A program made the translations under genes and the position numbers. This document shows, piece after piece, positions 33,601 to 43,696 of a DNA stretch of 64,000 nucleotides; the stretch's first letter is position 1; the number at the start of each line of letters is the position of its first letter. The notes below the pieces were generated by a model, which saw only the letters and a program-made list of their open reading frames with translations, had not been told where the DNA came from and searched no databases. The DNA is from Terebella lapidaria (Eukaryota > Annelida > Polychaeta > Terebellida > Terebellidae). The stretch is taken from NCBI GenBank assembly GCA_949152475.1, contig OX424570.1, forward strand, positions 21,696,694 to 21,760,693. The letters are read 5' to 3'.

Positions 33601-36600
33601 AATTACACTCTATCCGAATATTTTATTATTTGACTATGTAAGTTCTCACATGCTATTTTGTACTGTTGAAATGCTGATTAATGTATTTGTCATTTCACAG
33701 CCAGATGTTCTTGGTTCAGTTCTACCAAGTATATTTAGTGTACGGTTTTTATATATATTTGGTGTACGTTTTGTGCTGCTGACCAACCGGTCTATGTAAA
33801 ATTTCGTAATATCCATATGCTACTATGGTCATCATTTGTATATAGTATCATTTGTTTGAAAATTTGTAAATATAGTTCTGTGTAAGTTGGCTATGAAAGT
33901 ATCATCAAGATTTTTTAAATGTTCCACTTGCACTGTACAGTTATGATGACTTCAGGTTCCACATTAATATTATTGTATTACCCATTTTCATTATGGAGTT
34001 AGTAAAAATACTTTGACTACAATAATTACCTTGTTTAACAGATTATCTAATAATGGTGTTTTTATTTACTGTGAATGAAGTTTGGTAATATTTCTAATGA
34101 ATATATTTCAATTGATATTGTCATTGCTTTTCATGATTTGCATTATGATGTTAACTTTTTGGTGTGTTAGAAAAGCGTGACTAGCTGTTGTCTAGCAGGT
34201 GTTTGATTTATGACATCGTCAGGTTGTCATTTCATGGTGTGTGGTTCAGGTTGCTAGCTTATATATTTACAAGCTACAGAATAGTAGGAATGGAAAGTGT
34301 TAAGAATATGTCCGGAGGAAATGTTTTGCTGTTTTTTTTTATTTATGAATTAAATTAATATCTCGCCTATTATTCCCCAGTGCTCGAGTCTTCACTCTAG
34401 GTTTTTTTTATGCGCACATGCCTATATCCTATTCTAAGTGCGATTCTAATATGATTCTATTACATCGGCGTTATATCAGCGCCTGCAAAAAATCACTGCC
34501 TGGGCAAACAGAGTGACAATATTTGCGACCCCCGCTTTACCACACAAACATCCCTGACATCTGACATGAGACATTGTGAACTACAGTTCACAGCATAGTA
34601 AACAGGCGAAGCCCGCACAATAGCGCGCAACGTATGTCCACCGTGGAATCACTCCCTGCCCGTCACTGCGGGAGACCTCGCAAAACGGAACCAGCTGAAA
34701 TTAGTGCGTTTTTAGTATATCCGGGCCCGGGGCCCGGACAATTACCAGATCTATATAATTATATTTTTTTCTGATTACGCATATGTATGTTGTTTCTCTA
34801 CACTTAATAGATTCGTTCAGTTATAGTGTATTGTATAATTTTGTAGTTATTAATCGCGGTAATATCTCTACAATGTACAGTTAACACTTGATCGAGGCAT
34901 GACTGGTTACGTCGAACAGGGAGTTCGGTATTGGCGAGCGTCAATTTTCTTGGCAGAACTAAAATATCTGATAGTGTATTTTAGTAACATTCTGTGTTCT
35001 ACTTGGTTATGATAGTGTTAAAGTTTATTATCATTATATTCTACTGATTGTTCAGTTAGTTTCTAATAATGTTTGAACTTAGCTCAATATCTGTGTCGTT
35101 GCAAAGCGTCTCTTTATACTGGTATCCTAAGTTTATTTTATGGAGGAGTTTGTTCTTCTCAGATCTATCTTGAAACCAAATTTTTATTGTACAACTGTGT
35201 TAGTTGACCCTGGCGTAGTATTGTATGCTCCTGGTCTTCAATATTGGTTTTCTCTCCAATATTTCTTCGCATATCCCTATGCTTACTTTATATCTACTAA
35301 CTGTACATTTATTGTTTATTGGTTTCATTTGTAATATTTCTTGGGATCAGAATTTCGGATGTTACCGAGTTCAGCATTAGTCCTAATGTCGAGGACGACA
35401 TTTATTTTTTTGTGGGGAAGTATGAAATATATTCACTGAAAATGCCTAATTTATCTTCAAGGTTACGGGACAAAATGGTAATATCTAAAACATAAAACAT
35501 ATACCTCGGTATAATCCGATAACCCTTTTTGGCCTTTGAGCTAATTTTTCTGTTTGGAATTGGTCCAGCATTTCGACCAATACGGGGTCAATCAGCATTC
35601 ATAATTCATTTTCCGCTGTTGTATTGAGTGTGGGATGGAATTGCAAACACAATTTTTGTTTTCAAGGAATCCCCATATTAGGGCATTCAGTGTTCTCACG
35701 TCGGGTGAACTGGCTGGAAAGGGATTTCCCGATGGGCGTGATATCAGAATGTATGAATTTGTATACTTACCAATTTGTGTACTGGTGTTTTTCACCATAA
35801 TGAGATTTGTAGTCACTAGTAATTGTTTCTTTAACACCTACTTAAACACTGGTCAAAGTCTGAATGCTATGCTCACCTTTCTGTCATCGAATAAGACCCG
35901 AATATTTCTCATTAGCCAATTCCAAAACTCTCGTCGTGTTGTGGTATCGCAACAACAGATTGATTGAGTGCTTGAAATAGACGTGGAATCAATACCCAGT
36001 ATTAAGTATTCCGAGCAAACAAAACAGGGTCCGTTATTCAATCTCATAGTCCGGGAACAGAAAGTCATATCAGCATACGAAGTGAGAGAAAACAAAAATG
36101 ACAGGGAAACTCATGAACCCCCAAAAATGGCCATTAGGAGGTGAAATCAGGTGTTCCGGAAAGAGTGAGCATTTCCTGCCCCACTAGTGGCACCCGTCAT
36201 GAATTCCCCAAAATTAACATGAAAATAGATCTAGTTGCATGGCAGACATGGATTTGCTGTATTTATCAACCAGATCATGATGACGTCCATAGAATTTCTT
36301 AAACACAGCTATAAGTCTTGGTAAAACATATCCTTGTCGCAGCAGTTTAGAGAATAGCTGGGCACTTCGATAGACAAAGTCCTCATATTTGCAACTAGCT
36401 CTGGAATAGCGGATAAGTTGAGAAACAAACACACCATATGCCGGTGACAGAGGAATGTTGCTGCTTAGAAAAGGGAAATTGACTATGGAAAAATTGAAAT
36501 CATCACGTTTGTCATATAATTTAGTTGACAGGTTAGAATCATTATCAATCTCCAAGATAGATAGTTGGAAAAACATTGACGTTGACAAAATTATCGAATA

Positions 36601-38574
36601 ATGGAAGAACTCAAAGCTACATTGCTGTTATTAAAATTCCCGTATCAATATTCCAGTGACTTTGATTTCGATGCTTAACAGATGGAGTTTGTGAACACGT
36701 TTGTGGAGGACTGGGAAGGGCCCAAGGACCCTGTGGATCTAGTGCTGATGATTCAAAGCCTCTACCACGTTAAAAATCAACGCGATGTTATCAAACGGAG
36801 TATGAGTTGGCTGAAGCCGGGCGGAACGTTGTGCATAATTCACGACCAACGCGGATCATTGTTTACTGCATTAGCAGGTAACAATATTATTATCAAAATT
36901 AATATATAGTTTCCTTGACATTTTCTACATGAATTGTCCCTATCGCAATGATATCCTTTCAGTTGAAAAATTCGGATCTGAAGTGGAGAAATACAGGGCC
37001 GACGAGATCCGCAGTGACTTAGAAATCATGGGTCTTGACTATCAAGGTGGGTTAAGCATCATTCCTTTATCATAGTTGTTTATTTGAAGAGTTAGTGTGC
37101 ATATTTACTTTTATTCATATAAAAAGAACCACCCATATGTTAAGAAACCCAAATGACCTAAATACCTCGTAAATCTGGATGTATTTTAGAGAATAAAGAA
37201 AATAAAAAAAAAACGTATTTCAGATGTTTAGTTCTGGGTTCTAAAATGCTCTTGTGGGGTAGTTGTATGCTAATCGTTCCTGATGTACACTGAAAACACT
37301 CATACAGAGCACACTTTCTGTCCCTCATCGTTTGCGCAGACTTGTTACTATTGCGAAGGTTCATTAACGCTATGCTTGGAGTTCCAGCTAATAAACGCAT
37401 GAAAGCGAAATAAAATGTGATGGCAAACATCTTTGATATTGATGTTACAGAAGTTGCAATGAAGAAAACATGTGATGTTCGAGACCGAGATCGTGAACTC
37501 TTGAACTTCTTATGTCATAAGGATCTGTCTCAGGCTGAGGTCAGTTGCACAATTCATGCATCCTGAGCTAACTACGGCTGATGATATGGATTATGGGGAT
37601 AAATGGGACAATATATCTGTGGCGATTTTGCCCATAGATCGCGGCAGGAGTCTTTGCAAAACACTAACCAGTTTTACGGTCTATTTTTGGACGCTTCAGC
37701 TCGAAGCACGCGTTGCCCCGGTAACGCCCTCTAATGCTCTCGCCCAGCAAACTATAACAATGGTTTGACCTAGATCTCCTTCGTGTCTCGTGTATTGGGG
37801 TTTATATACTCTGGTACCGTTTTGATCTGTGAGTTGTCTCAGAGCAAGGCGAGAGAGACGACGGAGAGCTCAGCCATGAGCTCTACGTCCTCGATCCATG
37901 GCTAAGGCCCTCGCGGGCCCTGGGGACGACTTCAATAGGGGGCCCGGGCTGGGGTAGACCTTCATGACTCGGGATGGTGCGACACAGGCTCTGGCAGACT
38001 GTCGGGCTGTCCGGGGTTCCATCCCCGTGGCGAACCGCGGCGAGCCAAGTCTCACAAGTTAACACAACGGTGATGATCCTGTATCTGAGCGGTGTCCGCA
38101 TGTTTGGGCTCGTTGGGCGGGCTGCTACCCGGTTAAAGTTCTGATGATAGAGTAATGACTGCGCCCGCAGTGACCCTCGGTGAGCGGACTTCCGCGAGGA
38201 TCCGGGGATAGCGGGTGCGCGTCCACGATGACCGGCGGTGAGAGGACTATCCTCGAGGATCCCTGATAGCGGACGACGTTAAAACTTTACATATCAAAAC
38301 ATGTGTGAAATATATATGAATGATCAATGAGCGCTCGTTCAATATCAAATTTACTAAACGTGCCAGAGCAATATAACAGTTTTGGATGACTATTATCAAA
38401 TTTGATATCAGATGGGCACGAAACATCATGATAAATGTCCTTGAAATATTGAATGTTTTGCTTGTTTGTCCATAGTATGAGGAAGTGTGCAAATACCTCG
38501 ACGAGCACCGGCCAAGTGGTGTTGATGAGCAAATTTCATACGCCATCTGGAGCAAGAGAGCGACTTCGATCTAA
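30516..38574 (+). CDS. Histamine N-methyltransferase-like gene (six 3' exons, 5' exon not found)
   Basis: Exons: 30516-30673, 31249-31385, 36682-36877, 36963-37046, 37451-37539, 38476-38574. All junctions are GT-AG and the phases agree (1, 0, 1, 1, 0). Together they code for about 251 residues and a stop. Human HNMT is 292 residues, so about 40 N-terminal residues are missing upstream. HNMT is a soluble class I methyltransferase that moves a methyl group from S-adenosylmethionine to histamine. The SAM-binding loop VSIGPGPGDMD spans exons 1 and 2 (human SIGGGAGEID). VDLVLMIQSLYHVKN in exon 3 parallels human WDFIHMIQMLYYVKD. The C-terminal ISYAIWSK parallels the last strand of HNMT. Substrate is not proven: invertebrate HNMT relatives are often multigene and may methylate other amines. 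The introns are loaded with mobile DNA. Confidence 0.85.
31249..31385 (+). CDS. HNMT-like gene, exon with the second half of the SAM loop
   Basis: The acceptor is TTATACAG and the donor GTATGC. It encodes PGDMDIALLESHFPRLKNYI and the acidic second-strand end AVDPNSQSLD, where HNMT has the residues that hold the SAM ribose. Confidence 0.85.
31641..35544 (+). mobile_element. Satellite-bearing element, copy 2, degenerate and split by an LTR fossil
   Basis: It starts with a worn version of the family head (TGTTACCGAATCTTGGTCAG, then GGTATGGCGTTGCG) and carries worn satellite units up to about 32930. It resumes near 35430 and ends with the family tail (CCGATAACCC...GCTAATTTTT). It lies in the 31386-36681 intron of the HNMT-like gene and is older than copies 1 and 3. 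A run of 11 or more G is present near 31987. Confidence 0.65.
32932..35421 (+). mobile_element. LTR-retrotransposon fossil, non-autonomous, tRNA-Ser primer site
   Basis: An LTR-like segment 32932-33178 (247 bp, TGTAG...CTACA, with ATATAAAAGG inside) is followed by TGGCGCAGTCGGCAGAAT (33181-33198). That matches the tRNA-Ser 3' end (TGGCGCAGTCGGCAGGAT in flies) at 17 of 18 positions. The interior has no pol. Near its end are TGTCGAGGACGACA (about 35388) and a GTGGGGAAG polypurine-like tract, as in gypsy 3' ends. I recognised only one LTR. It is an old, broken, nested insertion in satellite element copy 2. Confidence 0.6.
36682..36877 (+). CDS. HNMT-like gene, central exon
   Basis: The acceptor is CTTAACAG and the donor GTAACA; 196 bp. 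It encodes MEFVNTFVEDWEGPKDPVDL and the conserved strand-helix VLMIQSLYHVKN, then LKPGGTLCIIHDQRGS. The initial Met is internal here, since the exon continues the frame from 31385. Confidence 0.9.
36963..37046 (+). CDS. HNMT-like gene, 84-bp exon
   Basis: The acceptor is CCTTTCAG and the donor GTGGGT. It encodes VEKFGSEVEKYRADEIRSDL and EIMGLDYQ, matching the HNMT helix before LGLKYECYDL. Confidence 0.8.
37451..37539 (+). CDS. HNMT-like gene, 89-bp exon
   Basis: The acceptor is GATGTTACAG and the donor GTCAGT. It encodes EVAMKKTCDVRDRDRELLNF and LCHKDLSQAE. Reading through the donor gives a stop after nine more residues, a possible short isoform. Confidence 0.75.
37618..38291 (+). mobile_element. 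Solo LTR related to the first gypsy element
   Basis: 674 bp from TGTGGCGATTTTGCCC to TTTACA, flanked by a 4-bp TATC duplication (37614-37617, 38292-38295). It aligns with the LTR at 2134-2868 along its whole length but is clearly diverged, so it is from a sister family. It has a TATA-like TTATATACTCTGG near 37802 and a perfect RFX X-box GTTGCCCCGGTAAC at 37712-37725. It sits in sense orientation in the last intron of the HNMT-like gene. Confidence 0.9.
38476..38574 (+). CDS. HNMT-like gene, last coding exon
   Basis: The acceptor is TTTGTCCATAG. It encodes YEEVCKYLDEHRPSGVDEQI and SYAIWSKRATSI, then TAA. It fits the C-terminal strand of HNMT (human LSFIVIEA). Confidence 0.8.
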   Translation, partial: YEEVCKYLDEHRPSGVDEQISYAIWSKRATSI

Positions 38575-39230
38575 TGTTCTAGTAGTGTTGGTGACATTCG
38601 GTGGATGGCATCTTTTCTATGTAAAATCTATGCAGCATCCATATTAAATATTGATTTCCATATAAATGTATCTGGTAGGTAGGCCCTAATATTGTGTAAA
38701 TGTATGATGATGTTAATAAAGGTTCGAAATTTATCTCATGTTAATGACAATGTTTCAAGCTCTTTCAAGCGTTTCACTTATGGACATCCACACACTTCAA
38801 AATGGAACTGAGGTTTGATTTACGAGAGAACAGAAATAGTGGGTTTTGAATAACTTATTTCGCTGACTTCAAAATTGACCAAAGATGACACAGAGTACTC
38901 AAGTTCAGACCCACAGGCGTATGGCACCAATCGACCTAATATCGCCTACAAAATAATAAGAAGTCAATGGGGTACCTGCTGATGCCATGTGCTTTTGGGG
39001 CTATGAAACAGTCTATTATGTCTAAAAACAACAAAAAACGTCATGTCCATTGTCTGCATTATGCAAAAACAAACATGACAAAATTTTAATGCAACATAAT
39101 CACGTTTTTGTATTATATGGCACAGTAGACTGTTTCTATGGTTTATCTATACCCGAATTACATGGTGGCGATCCTGGTGGCAAACAGGAACCTCATTGAA
39201 GACAAAGTCCCAGCTCCGATTCAGACGTCC
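38575..39230 (+). other. 3' untranslated region and downstream non-coding DNA
   Basis: 3' UTR to about 38740, then AT-rich DNA with no gene seen. Confidence 0.5.
38715..38720 (+). promoter_or_regulatory. Polyadenylation signal of the HNMT-like gene
   Basis: AATAAA 141 bp after the stop codon, in an AT-rich 3' untranslated region. Confidence 0.6.
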
Positions 39231-39234
39231 TTAA

Positions 39235-39777
39235 AGGAGGACTTCCCATCAATGTGCATTGGCTTCGACCAATGATTTTACGGTTAAAACTTCCATATAG
39301 CAAATATATCTCACTGCATTTGAACGGAGAAGACTTTAAGCTTCGTTCACATATGGAATATGTATATATTTGTTCAGTACAAACAAATCGTACTTAGGAT
39401 ATAACATAAAAAACACCGAAAATCTGCAAGTTTTCTCCACTCGGCAGTTTTCGGCTGACAGAAACGTCATACATGACGTAAATTTCTGTGACGTCATTGT
39501 TTTGATAGAAGCCTCGACAGGCGGCTCATTTCACTGGAACCAAAGATGCTGGAAGTGATTCGTTGCGCGAGGCATCATCAAAACAATGACGTCATCGTTT
39601 TGACTCATTCATTCTCCCCAGAGGGCGTGGTTTAGTTTAGTTTCTTTTCGATTTTACATTCGATAGTAGTATTAAAAATATGATCTCTTCGATTTTGAAG
39701 TCATCTGAATGAATACTCCATGTGCCTGAAACTCATATGTTACCGAATTGTGTTTGAATTTGATAGGAAGTCCTCCT
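39235..39777. mobile_element. TTAA-flanked MITE, second family
   Basis: Termini AGGAGGACTTCC (39235) and GGAAGTCCTCCT (to 39777) are perfect 12-bp inverted repeats, extending to 17 bp with one mismatch. TTAA flanks both ends (39231-39234, 39778-39781). The AGG terminus plus TTAA duplication fits Kolobok-type transposons. Inside is a hairpin whose arms (39489-39516, 39568-39594) each begin with the CRE palindrome TGACGTCA. Confidence 0.8.
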
Positions 39778-39781
39778 TTAA

Positions 39782-40329
39782 TATCGTTTTGATTTGTTTC
39801 ACACACACAAATGATACCAACCGTCAAGTGACAGTTCGTATTTCGAACACAAGGGAAGTTAATTTTATTTGACCATACTTTTAGCCTGGACTGATCACAC
39901 TTGAGTCATGCCATGGAGATATAAAAACTTCTGTGTTTTTATGTTGTGAGGAACCCTTACAATTCATTGCGCAAATACCATGGACACTGTGACTATTCCT
40001 AATACACTTTTGGGAACAAAAGTTATGACATCTATGATGCCTAGAATTAATTTCAAAAACATTGTCTAGCATGACAGCAATTTGATGTAAGGACACCTGA
40101 AAATTATCACGAATCTGGTTATTTTGAAGAAGTATCAACTTCCACTATCAATTTGGGTTAAACACATAATGACGTCTCGGATATTCCAACTACCAGGTGT
40201 ATGGTTAACCTTAAATAATAACAGTGGTATTGTATTTTGGGGAAAGTTAAACAGCTTAGAACTAGTTTTTAGTACAGGTCCGTAGTCGACACGGATGAGT
40301 GCAAACAGCATCCATTGTGCAATATAAAT
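39782..40329. other. Non-coding DNA
   Basis: AT-rich, with no gene or repeat recognised. Confidence 0.4.
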
Positions 40330-40470
40330 GGTGCGGGATAGTGCAGTAGCAGAGCGCTTGGACCATGATCCACAGGTCGTGGGTTCAAGTCCGCTCAGCG
40401 CCATTTGTGCCTGAAAACCTCCCACGCCAGTGCAGCCGAGACAGCATCTTAGTTTCCATTTTTTAAACGA
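40330..40470 (+). repeat. tRNA-derived SINE-like sequence
   Basis: 40330-40403 resembles a tRNA. It has an A-box-like TAGTGCAGTAGCAGAGCG, a CAT in the anticodon position (TGGACCATGATCCA) and a B-box-like GGTTCAAGTCC, and its ends can form a six-of-seven acceptor stem. The T-arm pairs poorly and the anticodon loop is short, so it is not a working tRNA. The following sequence and a 25-bp direct repeat (GAGACAGCATCTTAGTTTCC, about 40438 and 40469) suggest a SINE body. A degenerate tRNA-Met pseudogene is the alternative. Confidence 0.55.
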
Positions 40471-41195
40471 GACAGCATCTTAGTTTCCATTTTGTATGCT
40501 GTGAGCGTATTTCAATATTGCAGAGTAGAGGGACGTGCTCTTTTCAGGTGCTCTTTTCAGGTATTCAAGTGAAAAGCATGTTCTCAAAAGGTGTCCCAAC
40601 TAAAAAAATAAATATACAATGTTTTGACAGAAAACTAACGAATAGAGCTGATGTTTCTATTGTATGGCTATCACGTCGCCGTTTTTTTTTCCTCACCTTA
40701 TTCCACCTCCTCATTGACATACAGATTTCATGGAGTAAATTTGAATTTCTCGATTTTGTGGGACATTCTAGATTGAGTAATGATTGAATTTTGATCTCTG
40801 TATCAAAATACTTCTTCCTCTTCCATTTTCATCAAATGATTTGCTATTAGCCCAATTATTTGCTGTTAATGGGACTGACGATGTTACCACTGCCAAGTAT
40901 AATATTCGGACGAGCGAACCCAGATTTATAGCGAACACTCAAGGATCATTGTCAGGGAAGATTAGCTGGGCTCAACAAAATATGTGACGATTATCATTTC
41001 ATCATTATTGTCCTGTCAATTTCGTACGTCAACAGGGTATCATATTTGTTTCTAAGTATTCCCAGAGAGGCTCATCCGACCTCAATCCTGAGTTGACAAA
41101 CTGGGCATTTTTCTCTCGCAAATAAGTTGGTCTTTCATAAATAACAGGACTGGGCTGTGTCTGAAGTTCGCATTCATTCAAAACCTCAAGTTTTT
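40471..41195. other. Non-coding DNA
   Basis: AT-rich with short random frames. I see no gene. Confidence 0.4.
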
Positions 41196-43696
41196 AGGTT
41201 ACCGAACCTTTGGTCCGCTAACCTATTTGCATGGCGTTGCGTCCGTCGTCCGTCGTCGTCGTCGTCGTCCGTCGTCCACATTTTTATCTTTTTTGTTTAC
41301 GATCGAATCTCTGAAATTTTGCACAAAAATGCCTAAAAATATTTCGAGAGGGAGGTATTTTTTTGTTTTTTGATTTTCGCATTTCTTTCAAAATGGCGGC
41401 CGTTTTCGTCAAAAATCGGCAAATTTTGGACTTTGGCGGCCATTTTCTCAAAATCTGTTCAGTAACTTTTTTTCTTTTTGATACATAACACTCCTCATTC
41501 GTACTCCTATGATGTCTATAAATTTCGTTGCGCTTGAATCGCTCGAAGTGGGCCATTTTGGCCCAAACGCGGCCCAAATGGGACTTTCCCATGTTAAATT
41601 CTCCTATGCTTTATAATGGGACACATTAATCCTTATATCTCATTTAATATCGAGATTAGAGACTAGGAATCAATTGTGGACATATAGGAAATGGTATATG
41701 CTGAATATTCTCGTGACCTTGAATTTGACCTCTGACCTCGGTTTCAAGGTCAGAGAACAAAATGGCTAATATCTCGCTTATTATCGACTTTACAGCTTAG
41801 GAATCAATTGTGGACGTATAGGAAATGATATATGCAGATTATTGTCATGACCTTGAATTTGACCTTTGACCTCATTTTCAAGGTCACAGGGCAAAATGGC
41901 TAATATCTCACTTATTATCGACTTTACAGCTTAGGAATCAATTATGAACATATAGGAAATGATATATGCAGATTATTGTCATGACCTTGAACTTGACCTT
42001 TGACCTCATTTTCAAGGTCACGGCAAAATGGCTAATATCTCGCTTCTTATCGACTTTACAGCTTAGGAATCAATTATGAACATATAGGAAATGATATATG
42101 CAGATTATTGTCATGACCTTGAATTTGACCTTTGACCTCATTTTCAAGGTCACAGGACAAAATGATTAATATCTCACTTATTATCGATTTTACAGCTTCG
42201 GGATCAATTGTGGACATGTAGGATATGATATATGCTGAATATTCTTGTGACTTTGAATTTGACCTCTGACCTCATTTTCAAGGTCAAGAACACAAAATGG
42301 CTAATATCTCACTAATGGTCGACTTTATAGCTTAGGAATCAGTTGTGGGCATATAGGAAATGATAAGCGCCTAATATTCTGATGACCTCGAATTTGACCT
42401 TTGACCTCATTTTTTTTAAATCTTTTACTTCTTGCTGAAGATTTGTAAACTATTGAAATATAACCTCAACATATATGTATAACTCAATGAACTAAACTGT
42501 ATTAACTGTACATATTTTGCATATTACTGAATATATGTGCTCTTTCCAGTTCTGATTGCGTTATACCTGACATTGCACATTCTTTCACATATACAATCCT
42601 TACCATTCGAAGTTAAGCCCGAGGCGAAGTGTTTGGGGTTCACTTCTAAATACGTCCCCCGAATGGTTTTGATTGCTATATGTCTATGTGTGTCTAGGTG
42701 TCTTTATGTTTCATTTAAGAAAACTTGTATTTCCCCTATTGAACTTCGTTAATTTCGATATTAATATGAGAGAAAGCCGCGAGCCTGTGTATCTGTGAAA
42801 GATGCACACACATAATTCCTTTAGCAGGTGGCACGCATCCACGCGACCGCGACAAACCGCAGATCGCTTTATGGCCCCATGGCGACAAAGTTAACGAGTT
42901 TAAATGCCCTTAAAAGCATGCCTCATGAGCATGAGCAGACAGTTTGGTGATCACTGATCAAGGTTATAAAAGACAGTTAACCGGTGTTTGACGGTTAACC
43001 GGTTAATCGTTTGGAGATTTAACAGCCGGTTATTCGCGGTTATTAAAAAAATGCTAGCCGTCGGCGGTTAACCCATTAATCGTGCAGGCCCTAGAAATTG
43101 GCACTTTCAAATGGGAAGTCATATATGGCGACTTGTGTGTTTTGACCTTGAAGGTCAAAACAGCCATTTTGGGGTAGAAAAAAATGCACAGATTTGCCTC
43201 TACAGATGAAATGCTTGTAGATAGAGCTTTAAAAGTTTGCATTATGAGCATATATGAAGTCATATATGGAACAACTGATGATGACCTTGACCTCAGATGA
43301 TTTTGAGTGCTGAATGTCTGATGTGAAATATGTAAATTAGCCAAGGCTTAAACACTTGCACATACAGGTTAGTATTGTGCATAAGCTAACAAGAAGTCAT
43401 GTATTTATAGCACATCTCTTGGAGACCTTGAATTTGACCTTATATATGACCTTGAAATCCAAATCTCACAATCTTGCCTGACCTGACATGTGTAAATTGG
43501 CCTCTACAGACAAAATACTTGTTGATAGAGCTTATATGTTTGTATTACGAACATATATGAAGTCATATGCAGCATACCTAATGGTGATATTGCAGTTCAC
43601 AAAGATGACCTTGATTAGTAAATCTCAAAGTCATATGTCACTTGCAATGCTTAAAGCCAAAATTGTCCGGTAACCTATCTTAGCCCTTGGGCTAAT
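41196..43696 (+). mobile_element. Satellite-bearing element, copy 3
   Basis: The head is AGGTTACCGAACC...GGTCCGCTAACC with a GTC microsatellite. The 134-bp array has anchors at 41715, 41849, 41983, 42115, 42249 and 42383. The tail is GTCCGGTAACCT...TAGCCCTTGGGCTAA at 43672-43696. Between about 42415 and 43050 is unrelated DNA. From about 43080 to 43660 a second, looser repeat of roughly 190 bp appears (GCCTCTACAGA...GATAGAGCTT), also with TGACCTTGA motifs. The first 400 bp match copy 1 closely. Confidence 0.75.

Noticed and set aside
40330-40403. Functional tRNA-Met gene
   Set aside because: The T-arm pairs poorly and the anticodon loop is one base short; it is better read as the head of a SINE or a pseudogene.
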